38,757 nucleotides of DNA, taken from positions 1 to 38,757 of the forward strand of contig CAYXFB010000019.1 in assembly GCA_964464145.1 (NCBI GenBank). Direction: 5' to 3'. A model generated the notes under the pieces. The model was given only the letters and a program-made list of their open reading frames with translations, made no database searches and was not told the DNA's origin. Shown here piece after piece: positions 16,283-23,647 of this stretch (position 1 is the stretch's first letter; every line of letters begins with the position of its first letter). A program made the position numbers and the translations under genes. The stretch is from UBA5399 sp964464145 (GTDB lineage Bacteria; Bacillota; Clostridia; Christensenellales; Christensenellaceae).

Positions 16283-17263
16283 TCATTCCATGGGGTTGTT
16301 GAATATTTTGTCACGCCTGCCCTCGTAGGGCGCCTTTATGAGCAGCGGCTTGAGATAGGCCACCACCTTTTCCACGCCGTCGCCCACGCTCATTGTAACG
16401 TCCTCGTGCTCATAGCTCAAAACGTAGTCATAGCCCACCATGGCAAGCTCTGTTATAACCTTTTTCCAGGGCACGCTGCCCCAGCCGGGTATTCGAAAGC
16501 GGAAGGCTCTGTCAAGCCGCTGCCAGTCGCCCTGCATCAGTATGCCGCCATACTGTATGTTGTGCTCCACTATCTCGCCGTCCTTGGCGTGAACATGGAA
16601 TATCCTGTCACCCAGCGCGTCTATAAAGTTTTCCACGCGCAACCCCAGATATATGAGATTTGCCGGGTCCAAATTGAAGCCCAGGCAGGGGTGGGAATCC
16701 ACCAGCTCTATGGCGCGTTTTGCCGTGTGTATATCGTATATCATGTTGTTCGGGTGCGGCTCTATGGCCAGTTTCACGCCATATTCCTTGAATTTGTCCA
16801 GTATTGGCGTGAAAAGCTCCACAAAATCCTTCTCCATCATCTCCCAGCCCTGCGGACAGGGGAAGGGGAAGTAGCGCCCCCAGTTGGTTACTCCCGTGAA
16901 ACCGTTCACCACGGGCACCTCCAGCGCGTTTGCGGCCTGCGCCGTCTTTATGAGGCTTTCGGTGCCGTACTTTATCTTTTCTTCCTTCGTACCCTTGTAT
17001 AGATTGTCCGTATCCTCGCCCCAGGGGCCTAAAATAAGCAGTGAATCCGCGTGGTTGGAGAGTCCGGAAATTTTTATGCCATAACCGTTCAGCATATTTT
17101 TGAGCTTGTCCGCTCCGCCGTTTATGACCTCGTCGCAATCAAGCTGGCCATTGCCTATATAGGCAGGTATTTCCATCATTTCATAGCCATGCTCGCTCAT
17201 TATTTTGGCAACCTCTTCCAAGGTCAAATGCGCGTAATTGGCCGCGAAAAAACCTAACTTCAT
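16283..17263 (-). CDS. Sugar phosphate isomerase/epimerase (second TIM barrel of the operon)
   Basis: A 326-residue AP endonuclease 2-type TIM barrel and the first gene of the operon. The metal-ligand pattern is complete: Glu168 (LAIEPH), Asp199 (NLDPAN), His225 (HVHAKD) and Glu285 (SYEHED). The insert RFRIPGWGS (255-263) resembles the R-x-P-G-x-G loop of YcjR-like epimerases that act on 3-keto glucosides. The ATG at 17263 has AGAGAGG at suitable spacing; a TTG two codons earlier is too close. It shares little sequence with the barrel at 7758-8618, so the operon codes for two distinct reactions. The 5' untranslated region from the consensus promoter is about 60 nt. Confidence 0.87.
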   Translation of the reverse strand: MKLGFFAANYAHLTLEEVAKIMSEHGYEMMEIPAYIGNGQLDCDEVINGGADKLKNMLNGYGIKISGLSNHADSLLILGPWGEDTDNLYKGTKEEKIKYGTESLIKTAQAANALEVPVVNGFTGVTNWGRYFPFPCPQGWEMMEKDFVELFTPILDKFKEYGVKLAIEPHPNNMIYDIHTAKRAIELVDSHPCLGFNLDPANLIYLGLRVENFIDALGDRIFHVHAKDGEIVEHNIQYGGILMQGDWQRLDRAFRFRIPGWGSVPWKKVITELAMVGYDYVLSYEHEDVTMSVGDGVEKVVAYLKPLLIKAPYEGRRDKIFNNPME

Positions 17264-17323
17264 GTTCAATTTTCCTCTCTTTCAATACGGTGGCTAAAAT
17301 GTAAAATTTAAATGCTTCTCAAC

Positions 17324-17333
17324 AATTCGAATT
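17324..17333. promoter_or_regulatory. Palindrome overlapping the operon start point
   Basis: AATTCGAATT, a perfect 10-bp palindrome, overlaps the edge of the -10 box and the predicted start. It is placed where a repressor such as the operon's DeoR protein could bind. It is short, so chance is possible. Confidence 0.3.
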
Positions 17334-17359
17334 ATAATACAGCGAAAAAATATTGTCAA
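17331..17359 (-). promoter_or_regulatory. Perfect-consensus sigma-A promoter of the eleven-gene operon
   Basis: On the minus strand TTGACA (17359-17354), a 17-bp spacer and TATAAT (17336-17331) match the sigma-A consensus in every position. Transcription should start near 17324, leaving a leader of about 60 nt before the first gene. Confidence 0.9.
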
Positions 17360-17504
17360 TATTATTTGCTTTTTTTCATTAAACTTAAAATTTATTTTCA
17401 TAACTCGTTGCACTATATTTCTTCCAGCGCGAAAATAAATGCCTTTTGTTTCGCGGTGAAAAACGGCATATGTCCTCACTTTCTGCAATATATTTCGCAG
17501 TCAA
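17360..17504. other. AT-rich gap with inverted CGCGAAA boxes
   Basis: This is the rest of the 309-bp gap between 17263 and 17573. CGCGAAA (17428-17434) and TTTCGCG (17449-17455) form an inverted pair with partly matching flanks, about 70-95 bp upstream of the -35 box. GCGAAA also occurs at 17342-17347. They could be activator or repressor sites, or chance in AT-rich DNA. No gene is seen. Confidence 0.3.
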
Positions 17505-17546
17505 AAAACAAAACCGTTTTCACTTTATCGAAAACGGTTTTGTTTT
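17505..17546. terminator. Strong bidirectional terminator
   Basis: AAAACAAAACCGTTTTC (17505-17521), an 8-nt loop, and its exact 17-base complement (17530-17546). The A- and T-rich ends make it work in both directions. It lies 27 bp after the stop of the membrane protein gene and insulates it from the operon to the left. Confidence 0.9.
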
Positions 17547-17572
17547 GAATATTCATTTTTGTTATTTTCATT

Positions 17573-19636
17573 TTATACAAATTCGTAGATAACTATATCT
17601 CCATTTTGGAACACCGGCCGCCCTATGCTCTCGTCCATAACATAGCCCGGGCTTATGAGGCCGCTTGCCACGAAATAGCGAACACCGTCCGCTGCCATGC
17701 GCGCCGCTGCGTCCGGGTCGTTCGCAAGCAGACCCTCCGTTACCACCAGCCGCTGATCTATTATTTCGCCGTAGTTTTCCTCGTGCGTGCTTATATAGTT
17801 GTAGCCCTCAAGGTAGGCCTGCCGCTCGGAAAAGGCCGTGTAGTAATAGTAGCGCGCCACGTCCATACCCACTGCTGGCACAAAATAGTGCCTGTCCGTA
17901 GCGAAGATGGCATCCTCCGGCGTGTTTTGCTTCAGCCAGAGCATGGCCTCGTATTCGCCGCGCGAAATGGAATCGTATGGGTTTTGCGCCAGCGTTTCCT
18001 GGCTGTTGTTGCGGCTGGGCAGATTTTGGCTGTCCGCATACAGCGCGCGCGAGGTGACGCACACACCCCAGCCCAGCGCGAACGCGGTTATGGCGCACAC
18101 GGCCGTGCGCAGCAATTTGCCGCCGCCCCAAGCCTCCGCCGCCAGATAAAAAAGCGCGAAAACGCTGAGCGGAACGGTGCCCTCCAAAAACAGCACCTGC
18201 GATTCGCCCGGCTGCGAAACCACGCTCATAACGGCCAGGCTCACCAATATGCCGCCGAACAAAAACAGTTTCATACGTCCGCTGTGAAGCGGCCAGCCAT
18301 GCTTTGCTCCCTTGCGAAGCTGCAATATGAGCGCCACGAACAAAAGCACGAGCGAAAACACCGTAACGGGATATTTCAGCAGTAAGAACAACGGATACAC
18401 CAGCAGCTTGGCCGCCGTTATGGGCAGGCTTGGCAACGCCTCGCGCAGCGCCGTATAATAGGCCGGCTGCTCCGGCGTTTCGGCGTACATGGTTGCCGCG
18501 AACTGCCGCGTCAGGCTGTTGGGCGAATGTGTGCCGTACACCATTACGGCATAGAGCCCCACGAACACCACCAGCGTGAGTATTCCCGCAAAAAGCATCG
18601 TTTTAACGTTCCTGCGCCGCAATATCTGGCTCAGCAAAACTATTCCCGCGCCCGCTATGACTCCGCCCGCCGCGAGCGATTTCGTGCCCGCCGCCACGGC
18701 CAGCAGTATGAGAAAGGTTATAAAATGCCCGTTCGAAAGCTTGGCACTGTCCATGCGCTTCATGAAACGTATGAAGCAGGCGGCCGCCGCCAGCGAAAAG
18801 CCCATGCCTATGGGAGTCGCGTAGGCGTACCACATATAGTGCTGCATCGCCACGGTGCAGCAGAGCAGCGCTACAACGGAAGCGCCCGCCGCCGCCCACT
18901 TGTTTTTGAACAGCGTGGAAAACAGAAGATACAGCCCGCCAGCCAGCACAAAGGCCTGCACTATCGCCAGCAGCTTTATGTTCAGCAGATAAGAGCTTAT
19001 GCCCAGTATATTTTGGAACACCGCCAAAAATACATTGGCGAAGAAATGATAACCGAAGCTGAGCCCGCTGATGTGTATGTCCATCACCGGAAAGCCGTGC
19101 GCTATGGAGGCCACATTGCCCGTGTTCCACGCCAGATCCTGATATATGAATGTGCGCCCGCCCTCGGGCGGTACGTTGTAATTCGAAACGGCTGTTGAAA
19201 GCGCTATAACAAGCAGCACGCCCAGCAACACGAAAAAGGCGGGGTTCGCCACCTTGCTGCGCACCGGCCGCATCGCCGCGCGTTTTTTGTATATCACAAA
19301 AATGCTGAACGCCGAAACTATGCTCATGCAAAGCAGCAAAATATCCTTTAGCCCCAGCGCGTAAAACAAGAAATATTCGGCTATCACAACGCCTATACCC
19401 AGCATATACGATAGTATGAAAAAGCTTGGCATATCCCGCTGGGGGTTTATGGCCAGCGGGAGCGCCCAGCCAGGAATGAGCACGAAGGCCGCCTGCGCCA
19501 GCAAAAACAAGAGCTGATCTGTCACGCTTAGGCCGCCCATGCTGTCCGCGCCCATTATGAAGGCCGCGCCAAAGGCTATGCAGCACATCAGTATCACTAT
19601 ATTTTTACGCTCCACGGTCACAGCAGTTTTTTCCAT
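17573..19636 (-). CDS. Large polytopic membrane protein, GT-C glycosyltransferase-like
   Basis: A 687-residue protein with about a dozen hydrophobic segments through residue 520, and then a soluble C-terminal domain. The layout and the segment LWLKQNTPEDAIFATDRHY (about 564-582) resemble GT-C membrane glycosyltransferase-like proteins, where W-I-x-x-N-T-P begins the extracytoplasmic domain. The sequence was not matched to a named family, and the lumenal acidic motif of GT-C enzymes was not located with certainty, so function is open; cell-wall or surface polysaccharide glycosylation is a reasonable guess. It starts 3 bp after the stop of the NlpC/P60 gene, with no clear ribosome site of its own, which suggests translational coupling with that cell-wall enzyme. 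Confidence 0.6.
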   Translation of the reverse strand: MEKTAVTVERKNIVILMCCIAFGAAFIMGADSMGGLSVTDQLLFLLAQAAFVLIPGWALPLAINPQRDMPSFFILSYMLGIGVVIAEYFLFYALGLKDILLLCMSIVSAFSIFVIYKKRAAMRPVRSKVANPAFFVLLGVLLVIALSTAVSNYNVPPEGGRTFIYQDLAWNTGNVASIAHGFPVMDIHISGLSFGYHFFANVFLAVFQNILGISSYLLNIKLLAIVQAFVLAGGLYLLFSTLFKNKWAAAGASVVALLCCTVAMQHYMWYAYATPIGMGFSLAAAACFIRFMKRMDSAKLSNGHFITFLILLAVAAGTKSLAAGGVIAGAGIVLLSQILRRRNVKTMLFAGILTLVVFVGLYAVMVYGTHSPNSLTRQFAATMYAETPEQPAYYTALREALPSLPITAAKLLVYPLFLLLKYPVTVFSLVLLFVALILQLRKGAKHGWPLHSGRMKLFLFGGILVSLAVMSVVSQPGESQVLFLEGTVPLSVFALFYLAAEAWGGGKLLRTAVCAITAFALGWGVCVTSRALYADSQNLPSRNNSQETLAQNPYDSISRGEYEAMLWLKQNTPEDAIFATDRHYFVPAVGMDVARYYYYTAFSERQAYLEGYNYISTHEENYGEIIDQRLVVTEGLLANDPDAAARMAADGVRYFVASGLISPGYVMDESIGRPVFQNGDIVIYEFV

Positions 19637-19639
19637 AGC

Positions 19640-21217
19640 TTAAAACAGCACCCTCTTACCGCAGATAAAGTTGCTGGTCCAATAGCCTGAGGTCGCCAGC
19701 TCAGACGAGACGCGCACCTGCCCTTCGGAGGAGGAGGCGTCTATCATGCGGCCGTTGCCGAGGTATATTCCCACGTGCCCGTTAAAGCAGACCACGTCGC
19801 CGCGCATTAGCTCCGCCATGGAATTTATGGTGGTGAACCCGGAGCCTGCCCAGCCGCCCGAGGTCATATAGTTTATTTGATATCCGATCTGATTTAGGCA
19901 GTAATATATGAGCCCGGAGCAATCGAAAGCGTCCGGCCCCTTCGCGCCCAGTATATAGCTTTTGCCAAGCTGTGCCGAAGCCGCCGCGATAAAGTTTTCC
20001 ACACTCGCGTTGGTGGGGATCATTCCCGCGCCGCCCGGGCTGTACACACCCGTCTGGCTCTGCGAGGGCGGCAGGTATGTAACGCCGCGTATGGCCGCCT
20101 CCGCCGCTATTGCGTGGCGAATATCCATATCTACAGCGCCGCCGTACTCCATGCCTATCTCAGAGCAAATAACGGCGGTGGAGTCTGATGTTATCTGGTC
20201 GAATATGCCGCTTACGCTCACGCCCTGACCCATGGAGGAAAGCTCTTGCTGAAGCTGCCGCACATCCTCCCCCTGCGTTCCTATTTCTATTATATATGGC
20301 TTTGCGGCGCTGGACATGGCAAGGTCGTATGTTTCGTCGTCCATAACGCCCGTTATTGTCAGGCCGTGGCTGCGCTGAAAATACATAACGGCCAGCTGAG
20401 TCTGCGCGTCGAACACCTCCGCCGCGGGGTCCTTTTCCATATACCCAAGCTCCTGCAAACGCTCCTGCAGCATGCCCGTGCGCGTTTCCACCGGCTTTTG
20501 CATAAGCGCGTCAATATCGCCGTCAAAAGCCTCCTCGTCCACACTGCCCGTCACCTCCAGGCTGTCCGGCTCCTTGGTGGGAGGCGCCTCCACGATATCC
20601 TCCTCCAACCTGCCGCCCGTCGCTACTGGATTCTCCTCGGGAGATATCGTTTTTTCCTCCAGCGTTCCCGCACCCGTGGGCGAGGCCGAGGTGGTGCTCT
20701 CCTCCAGCGTTCCCGCAGCGCTTGCCGCGCCTTCGCCCTGCTCTGCCGCGGCGGTTTCGGACGGCAGCTGCGTGGCTGAACCCTCCGCTAGGTTGGCATC
20801 CCGCGAGACCACCTCCAGGCCGCTTTCCGGCGTGGGGTAGGCGCTTGGCCCGGGCATCATGCTTTGTATGGGCGCGGGCGGGTCTCCCATGCGGTCGGTA
20901 ACGCTTATGGACGCTCCCATATCCGTATCGTTTCCCACACCCGTTTGCGTCTTTTTATTATCGTTCGTCCACTGCCTGAGCTCTCCGGGGATGGGCTTTT
21001 TCTCGCCCTCCACGTATTCCGCGGAAGCGCTTTCACGCGGCCCCTTTTCGTTTTCCAGCACGATACCCCGCTCCGCTTCCTCTATGGGCGGTGGCGCGGA
21101 GGCAAGGCTGAGCGGAATGGCAAAGGCGACCAAAACAGCCGCGGCCACCGTAGCCGCAATTATTTTATTTTTCAATCCCGTTTTTTTGCCGGGCTCTTTT
21201 TCCTGAATCTCGAGCAT
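19640..21217 (-). CDS. Secreted NlpC/P60 peptidoglycan hydrolase with peptidoglycan-binding domains
   Basis: A 525-residue cell-wall protein. A hydrophobic segment at 17-38 anchors or exports it; residues 40-240 are a low-complexity, acidic Ser/Thr/Pro/Glu linker. Two peptidoglycan-binding-1-like units follow (about 246-300 and 313-370), and residues 405-525 form the NlpC/P60 cysteine peptidase domain, with Cys433 in FDCSGLIYYC and His481 in NGHVGIYLG. The third polar position, often His, is Asp493 in MIDASSS, a common variant as far as recalled. It should cut peptide stems of peptidoglycan. The ATG at 21217 is preferred because AAAGGTG precedes it; the ATG at 21232 has none. A TGGACA-17-TATAAT promoter lies just upstream, and the membrane protein gene follows at once. 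Confidence 0.9.
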   Translation of the reverse strand: MLEIQEKEPGKKTGLKNKIIAATVAAAVLVAFAIPLSLASAPPPIEEAERGIVLENEKGPRESASAEYVEGEKKPIPGELRQWTNDNKKTQTGVGNDTDMGASISVTDRMGDPPAPIQSMMPGPSAYPTPESGLEVVSRDANLAEGSATQLPSETAAAEQGEGAASAAGTLEESTTSASPTGAGTLEEKTISPEENPVATGGRLEEDIVEAPPTKEPDSLEVTGSVDEEAFDGDIDALMQKPVETRTGMLQERLQELGYMEKDPAAEVFDAQTQLAVMYFQRSHGLTITGVMDDETYDLAMSSAAKPYIIEIGTQGEDVRQLQQELSSMGQGVSVSGIFDQITSDSTAVICSEIGMEYGGAVDMDIRHAIAAEAAIRGVTYLPPSQSQTGVYSPGGAGMIPTNASVENFIAAASAQLGKSYILGAKGPDAFDCSGLIYYCLNQIGYQINYMTSGGWAGSGFTTINSMAELMRGDVVCFNGHVGIYLGNGRMIDASSSEGQVRVSSELATSGYWTSNFICGKRVLF

Positions 21218-21249
21218 GGCGCACCTTTTCATTTTTTCGTTTTGCCGTA

Positions 21250-21278
21250 ATTATACCGCAAAACCTTTCCGCTGTCCA
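21250..21278 (-). promoter_or_regulatory. Sigma-A promoter of the NlpC/P60 operon
   Basis: On the minus strand TGGACA (21278-21273), 17 bp, TATAAT (21255-21250). The start point would be near 21243, about 25 nt before the ATG at 21217. Confidence 0.75.
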
Positions 21279-21311
21279 TTTCTTGGCGACACGAAGAAGC
21301 ATTTTTTTATG

Positions 21312-21468
21312 GCAACACCGCACAAACAGAGCAAACCGTAATCGCGCGCTTTTTTGCGCAATGCTTCGTCCAAAATGCTCGAAATAGCTCTGCTATTCTT
21401 GCGCTTTTGCCCTTGCATAGCGCAAAAAATCATCACGATTCCACTTACTCTCATTTGTGCGGTATTGC
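21312..21468. repeat. 157-bp foldback element with 15-bp terminal inverted repeats (MITE-like)
   Basis: The ends GCAACACCGCACAAA (21312-21326) and TTTGTGCGGTATTGC (21454-21468) are inverted copies (14 of 15). Inside, TTTTTTGCGCAATGC (21350-21364) and GCATAGCGCAAAAAA are inverted copies (14 of 15), and the centre holds AATAGC-TCT-GCTATT. The whole unit is a nested palindrome. It carries no gene. A short relative lies at 30251-30300. It fits a non-autonomous mobile repeat. Confidence 0.7.
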
Positions 21469-21594
21469 TATATAATTGTAAACAATTCCACATTTTTGTT
21501 TTAAAGCCAAATCCCTTGTTTATCTATAGCATGTGCTCGAGAGAGTGCCTTAAAAAATGAGTGCGACAACTGACAATACATACCCCCAATCAAC

Positions 21595-21622
21595 AAAAAA
21601 GCGACCGCGAGGTTGCTTTTTT
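21595..21622 (+). terminator. Rho-independent terminator, first of a tandem pair
   Basis: AAAAAAGCGACC, loop GCGA, GGTTGCTTTTTT (one G-U pair). No plus-strand gene is recognised upstream of it. Confidence 0.75.
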
Positions 21623-21648
21623 GTTTGTGCACAATGTCTGACCGCGCC

Positions 21649-21673
21649 AAAGCGGCCGCGAGGTTGCTTTTTT
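21649..21673 (+). terminator. Rho-independent terminator, second of a tandem pair
   Basis: AAAGCGGCC, loop GCGA, GGTTGCTTT plus TTT. It repeats 19 of the bases of the first terminator 52 bp downstream. The TTGC of its 3' arm may also serve as the -35 region (TTGCTT 21664-21669, 16 bp, TATACT 21686-21691) of the gene that follows. Confidence 0.65.
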
Positions 21674-21727
21674 ACGCGCACGCATTATACTGTGTATATC
21701 AAAACTATAGATACCGGAGAAAAAATA

Positions 21728-22261
21728 ATGCAGCTTACCGCCGAATATATCATCCGAACCGCGCTAAAGCTTGGTGCCTCCGCAGCATCGGAGATAGCGC
21801 CTGCAAAAATAGTATTCTATCCCGAGCTACTTGATATGTGCGAAATGAATTCCTGCGGAAAATACGCCTCCTGCTGGTGCTGCCCGCCCGCTTGCGGCGA
21901 AGCGAAGCGTCTGTTCGCGCAGATCTCCGCTCACGAAAACGGAGTGGTTTTTCAGCGCGTAGGCACTTTGGAGGACAGCTTCGACTATGAGGGAATGAAC
22001 GAGGCCGGAAAGGAATTTTCCCGTTTGGCAAGCGCTCTAAAGCAAAAGCTTGCGCCCACGGGCGCGCTTGTTTTGGGCGCGGGCGGCTGCCACCTCTGCG
22101 AAAGCTGCACCTACCCCGCCGCGCCCTGCCGCTTTCCCGATAAAAATACCGCAGCCGTGGAGGCCTGCGGTATAAACGTATCCGAGCTGTGCGCGCTGGC
22201 CGGACTGAACTACATAAACGGTCAAAACACCGTCACATATTCTGGACTTATAGCTTTTTAA
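21728..22261 (+). CDS. DUF2284 family cysteine-rich metal-binding protein
   Basis: A 177-residue protein of the DUF2284 family (predicted metal-binding). Cysteines cluster in MCEMNSCGKYASCWCCPPACG (spread over about residues 37-57) and GGCHLCESCTYPAAPCRFP (about 117-135), the two conserved clusters of the family, likely holding an iron-sulfur cluster or other metal. The C-terminal GLNYINGQNTVTYSGLIAF is also typical. The ATG at 21728 has GGAGAA seven bases upstream; the reading frame stays open to 21557, but that part runs through two terminators and is spurious. It stands alone between the tandem terminators and a hairpin-rich 3' region. Function unknown. Confidence 0.85.
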   Translation: MQLTAEYIIRTALKLGASAASEIAPAKIVFYPELLDMCEMNSCGKYASCWCCPPACGEAKRLFAQISAHENGVVFQRVGTLEDSFDYEGMNEAGKEFSRLASALKQKLAPTGALVLGAGGCHLCESCTYPAAPCRFPDKNTAAVEACGINVSELCALAGLNYINGQNTVTYSGLIAF

Positions 22262-22280
22262 ATGGAATTGCATGAGACGC

Positions 22281-22319
22281 GTTCTGCGACGATCTTGCGC
22301 AGAACATGTCACGTCGCAG
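22281..22319. other. Pair of mutually exclusive hairpins
   Basis: GTTCTGCG (22281-22288) pairs with CGCAGAAC (22298-22305). The overlapping CTGCGACG (22284-22291) pairs instead with CGTCGCAG (22312-22319). Only one can form at a time. It lies 19 bp after the DUF2284 stop. Confidence 0.5.
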
Positions 22320-22326
22320 GCGCGGC

Positions 22327-22360
22327 ACTTCTAAAGAAAACAGATGTTTTCTTTAGAAGT
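22327..22360. terminator. Perfect 15-bp hairpin between convergent genes
   Basis: ACTTCTAAAGAAAAC, loop AGAT, GTTTTCTTTAGAAGT. It is 4 bp from the stop of the minus-strand zinc-ribbon gene and has no U-tract outside the stem. It probably terminates or protects both convergent transcripts. Confidence 0.6.
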
Positions 22361-22364
22361 AGTA

Positions 22365-22829
22365 TTAATACATCCAGCTATAGGGCAGGCAGGACGCGAC
22401 CATACCAAAGCAGGAAGCCACAAATATAACGCCTATCAAACATATTACAAGCAATATTATGCCGATGACCATACCCGCTACCGCAAAGCCTTTGCCTCCG
22501 CCGCCGTTTTGGGCTATCTGGCGCGAGGCTATGCTGCTGAACACCACCGCCAATATACTAAATATAAGGCCTATGATGGTCATGAATGGTATACAAACAA
22601 ACACGAGCGCCAAGATGGACATTATGAAACTTCCTACAGCCATGCCGTTCATCCCCCCGCTCTGTGCCGGCTGGCCACCTTGCTGAGGCGGAGACTGATA
22701 TTGCTGCTGAGCGTTAGCCTGTTGATACTGCTGCTCCTGCTGTGGCTGCGCTTGCTGATTTTGCGATGCGCTCGGGCAGTTGCAGGCCTCGTTATCCTTT
22801 AATTCCTTACCGCAATATTGACAGTACAT
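22365..22829 (-). CDS. Zinc-ribbon membrane protein with DUF4190-like domain
   Basis: A 154-residue protein. It begins with a short zinc ribbon, MYCQYCGKEL...CNC (Cys3, Cys6, Cys18, Cys20), then a Gln/Pro-rich linker (about 22-58), and two hydrophobic helices (about 66-92 and 115-140) separated by a short loop with ASRQIAQNGGGGKGFAVAG, which is the DUF4190 pattern of a helical hairpin with Gly-rich turn. Such small proteins are common in Firmicutes and have no assigned role. GGAGGT (22835-22840) fixes the ATG at 22829. A TATACT -10 box is at 22876-22871 with no convincing -35. Confidence 0.8.
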   Translation of the reverse strand: MYCQYCGKELKDNEACNCPSASQNQQAQPQQEQQYQQANAQQQYQSPPQQGGQPAQSGGMNGMAVGSFIMSILALVFVCIPFMTIIGLIFSILAVVFSSIASRQIAQNGGGGKGFAVAGMVIGIILLVICLIGVIFVASCFGMVASCLPYSWMY

Positions 22830-22883
22830 GATATACCTCCGTTTTTTTAGCATAGATTGCGTTTTTTTACAGTATAGCACACA

Positions 22884-22916
22884 AAAAGGGCGCAAAGCCA
22901 ATCTTTACGCCCTTTT
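22884..22916. terminator. Bidirectional rho-independent terminator
   Basis: AAAAGGGCG (22884-22892) pairs with CGCCCTTTT (22908-22916), and AAAG with CTTT inside. On the minus strand it closes the aldolase operon, with a T-rich 3' side. Confidence 0.85.
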
Positions 22917-22947
22917 AAGAATCACTTAAGAATATATTAATCTTTTG

Positions 22948-23589
22948 CTATGCGCGCGCCGCCTTAACGGCCGCCACAAGCTCCTTGCCTATGCGTACTA
23001 TGCTATCATAATCGCCCGTCTTGGCTCCGGCGGTAAGGTCTCCGCCCGCGCCCACGGCTACCGCGCCCGCCTTTATCCACTCGGCGGCGTTGCCCGCGTT
23101 CACGCCGCCCGTGGGCATCATTTCAGCGTAGGGCAGCGGCCCCTTTATGGCCTTTATTATGGCCGGGCCAAACAGGTTTCCGGGGAATATCTTAACAATA
23201 TCCGCGCCCGCCTCCATGCAGTCCACAGCTTCTTTTATGGTCATGGCGCCCGGCATGCAGGCTATCTGATACCGCAGGCACAGCTTCACCGTCTCCACGT
23301 TCAGGCAGGGACTAACCACGTAGTTCGCGCCCGCCAATATGGCCGCGCGCGCCGTTTCGGGGTCAAGCACCGTTCCCGCGCCCACCAGCACCTCTTCGGG
23401 CTTATATTTCTTCGCCACCTTCTCTATAAGGCTCAGCGCGCCGGGTACCGTGAATGTTATCTCTATACCCACTATACCCGCCGCTATGCAGCTCTCTATG
23501 GTTTTCATAGCCATTTCTTCATTGTCGCCGCGAACGACGGCCACAACGCCGCATTCCTTCAATCTGGCCAATACTTCCTGTTTTTTCAT
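22948..23589 (-). CDS. KDPG/KHG-type 2-keto-3-deoxy acid aldolase
   Basis: A 213-residue class I aldolase, the standard length of Eda. Glu43 in GIEITFTVPGA and the Schiff-base Lys133 in ADIVKIFPG are at the positions used by E. coli KDPG aldolase. LVGAGTVL and MMPTGGV are the phosphate/carboxylate loops. It should split a 2-keto-3-deoxy-sugar acid or its phosphate to pyruvate and an aldehyde. AGAGGTG ahead of the ATG at 23589 decides the start. It is the last gene of the minus-strand locus, 58 bp after the 2-hydroxyacid dehydrogenase gene, and a terminator follows. Confidence 0.9.
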   Translation of the reverse strand: MKKQEVLARLKECGVVAVVRGDNEEMAMKTIESCIAAGIVGIEITFTVPGALSLIEKVAKKYKPEEVLVGAGTVLDPETARAAILAGANYVVSPCLNVETVKLCLRYQIACMPGAMTIKEAVDCMEAGADIVKIFPGNLFGPAIIKAIKGPLPYAEMMPTGGVNAGNAAEWIKAGAVAVGAGGDLTAGAKTGDYDSIVRIGKELVAAVKAARA

Positions 23590-23647
23590 TTGTATACACC
23601 TCTTTATATATGGTCCTCCGCCCGCCAAACAGCGTCGCGGTTCCTTT

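Noticed and set aside
16264..16314. Longer start of the zinc dehydrogenase
   Set aside because: It runs into the preceding gene and lacks a ribosome site; GGAGGT marks the ATG at 16263.
6260..17263. Inositol catabolic operon
   Set aside because: Gfo/Idh and TIM-barrel proteins could be IolG and IolE types, but there is no IolC, IolD or IolB/IolJ gene.
21354..21560. Small plus-strand frame across the foldback element
   Set aside because: It only covers repeat DNA and has no ribosome site.
21557..21727. Longer start for the DUF2284 gene
   Set aside because: The extra part translates the two terminators (a repeated KRPRGCFF), so it is not real protein.
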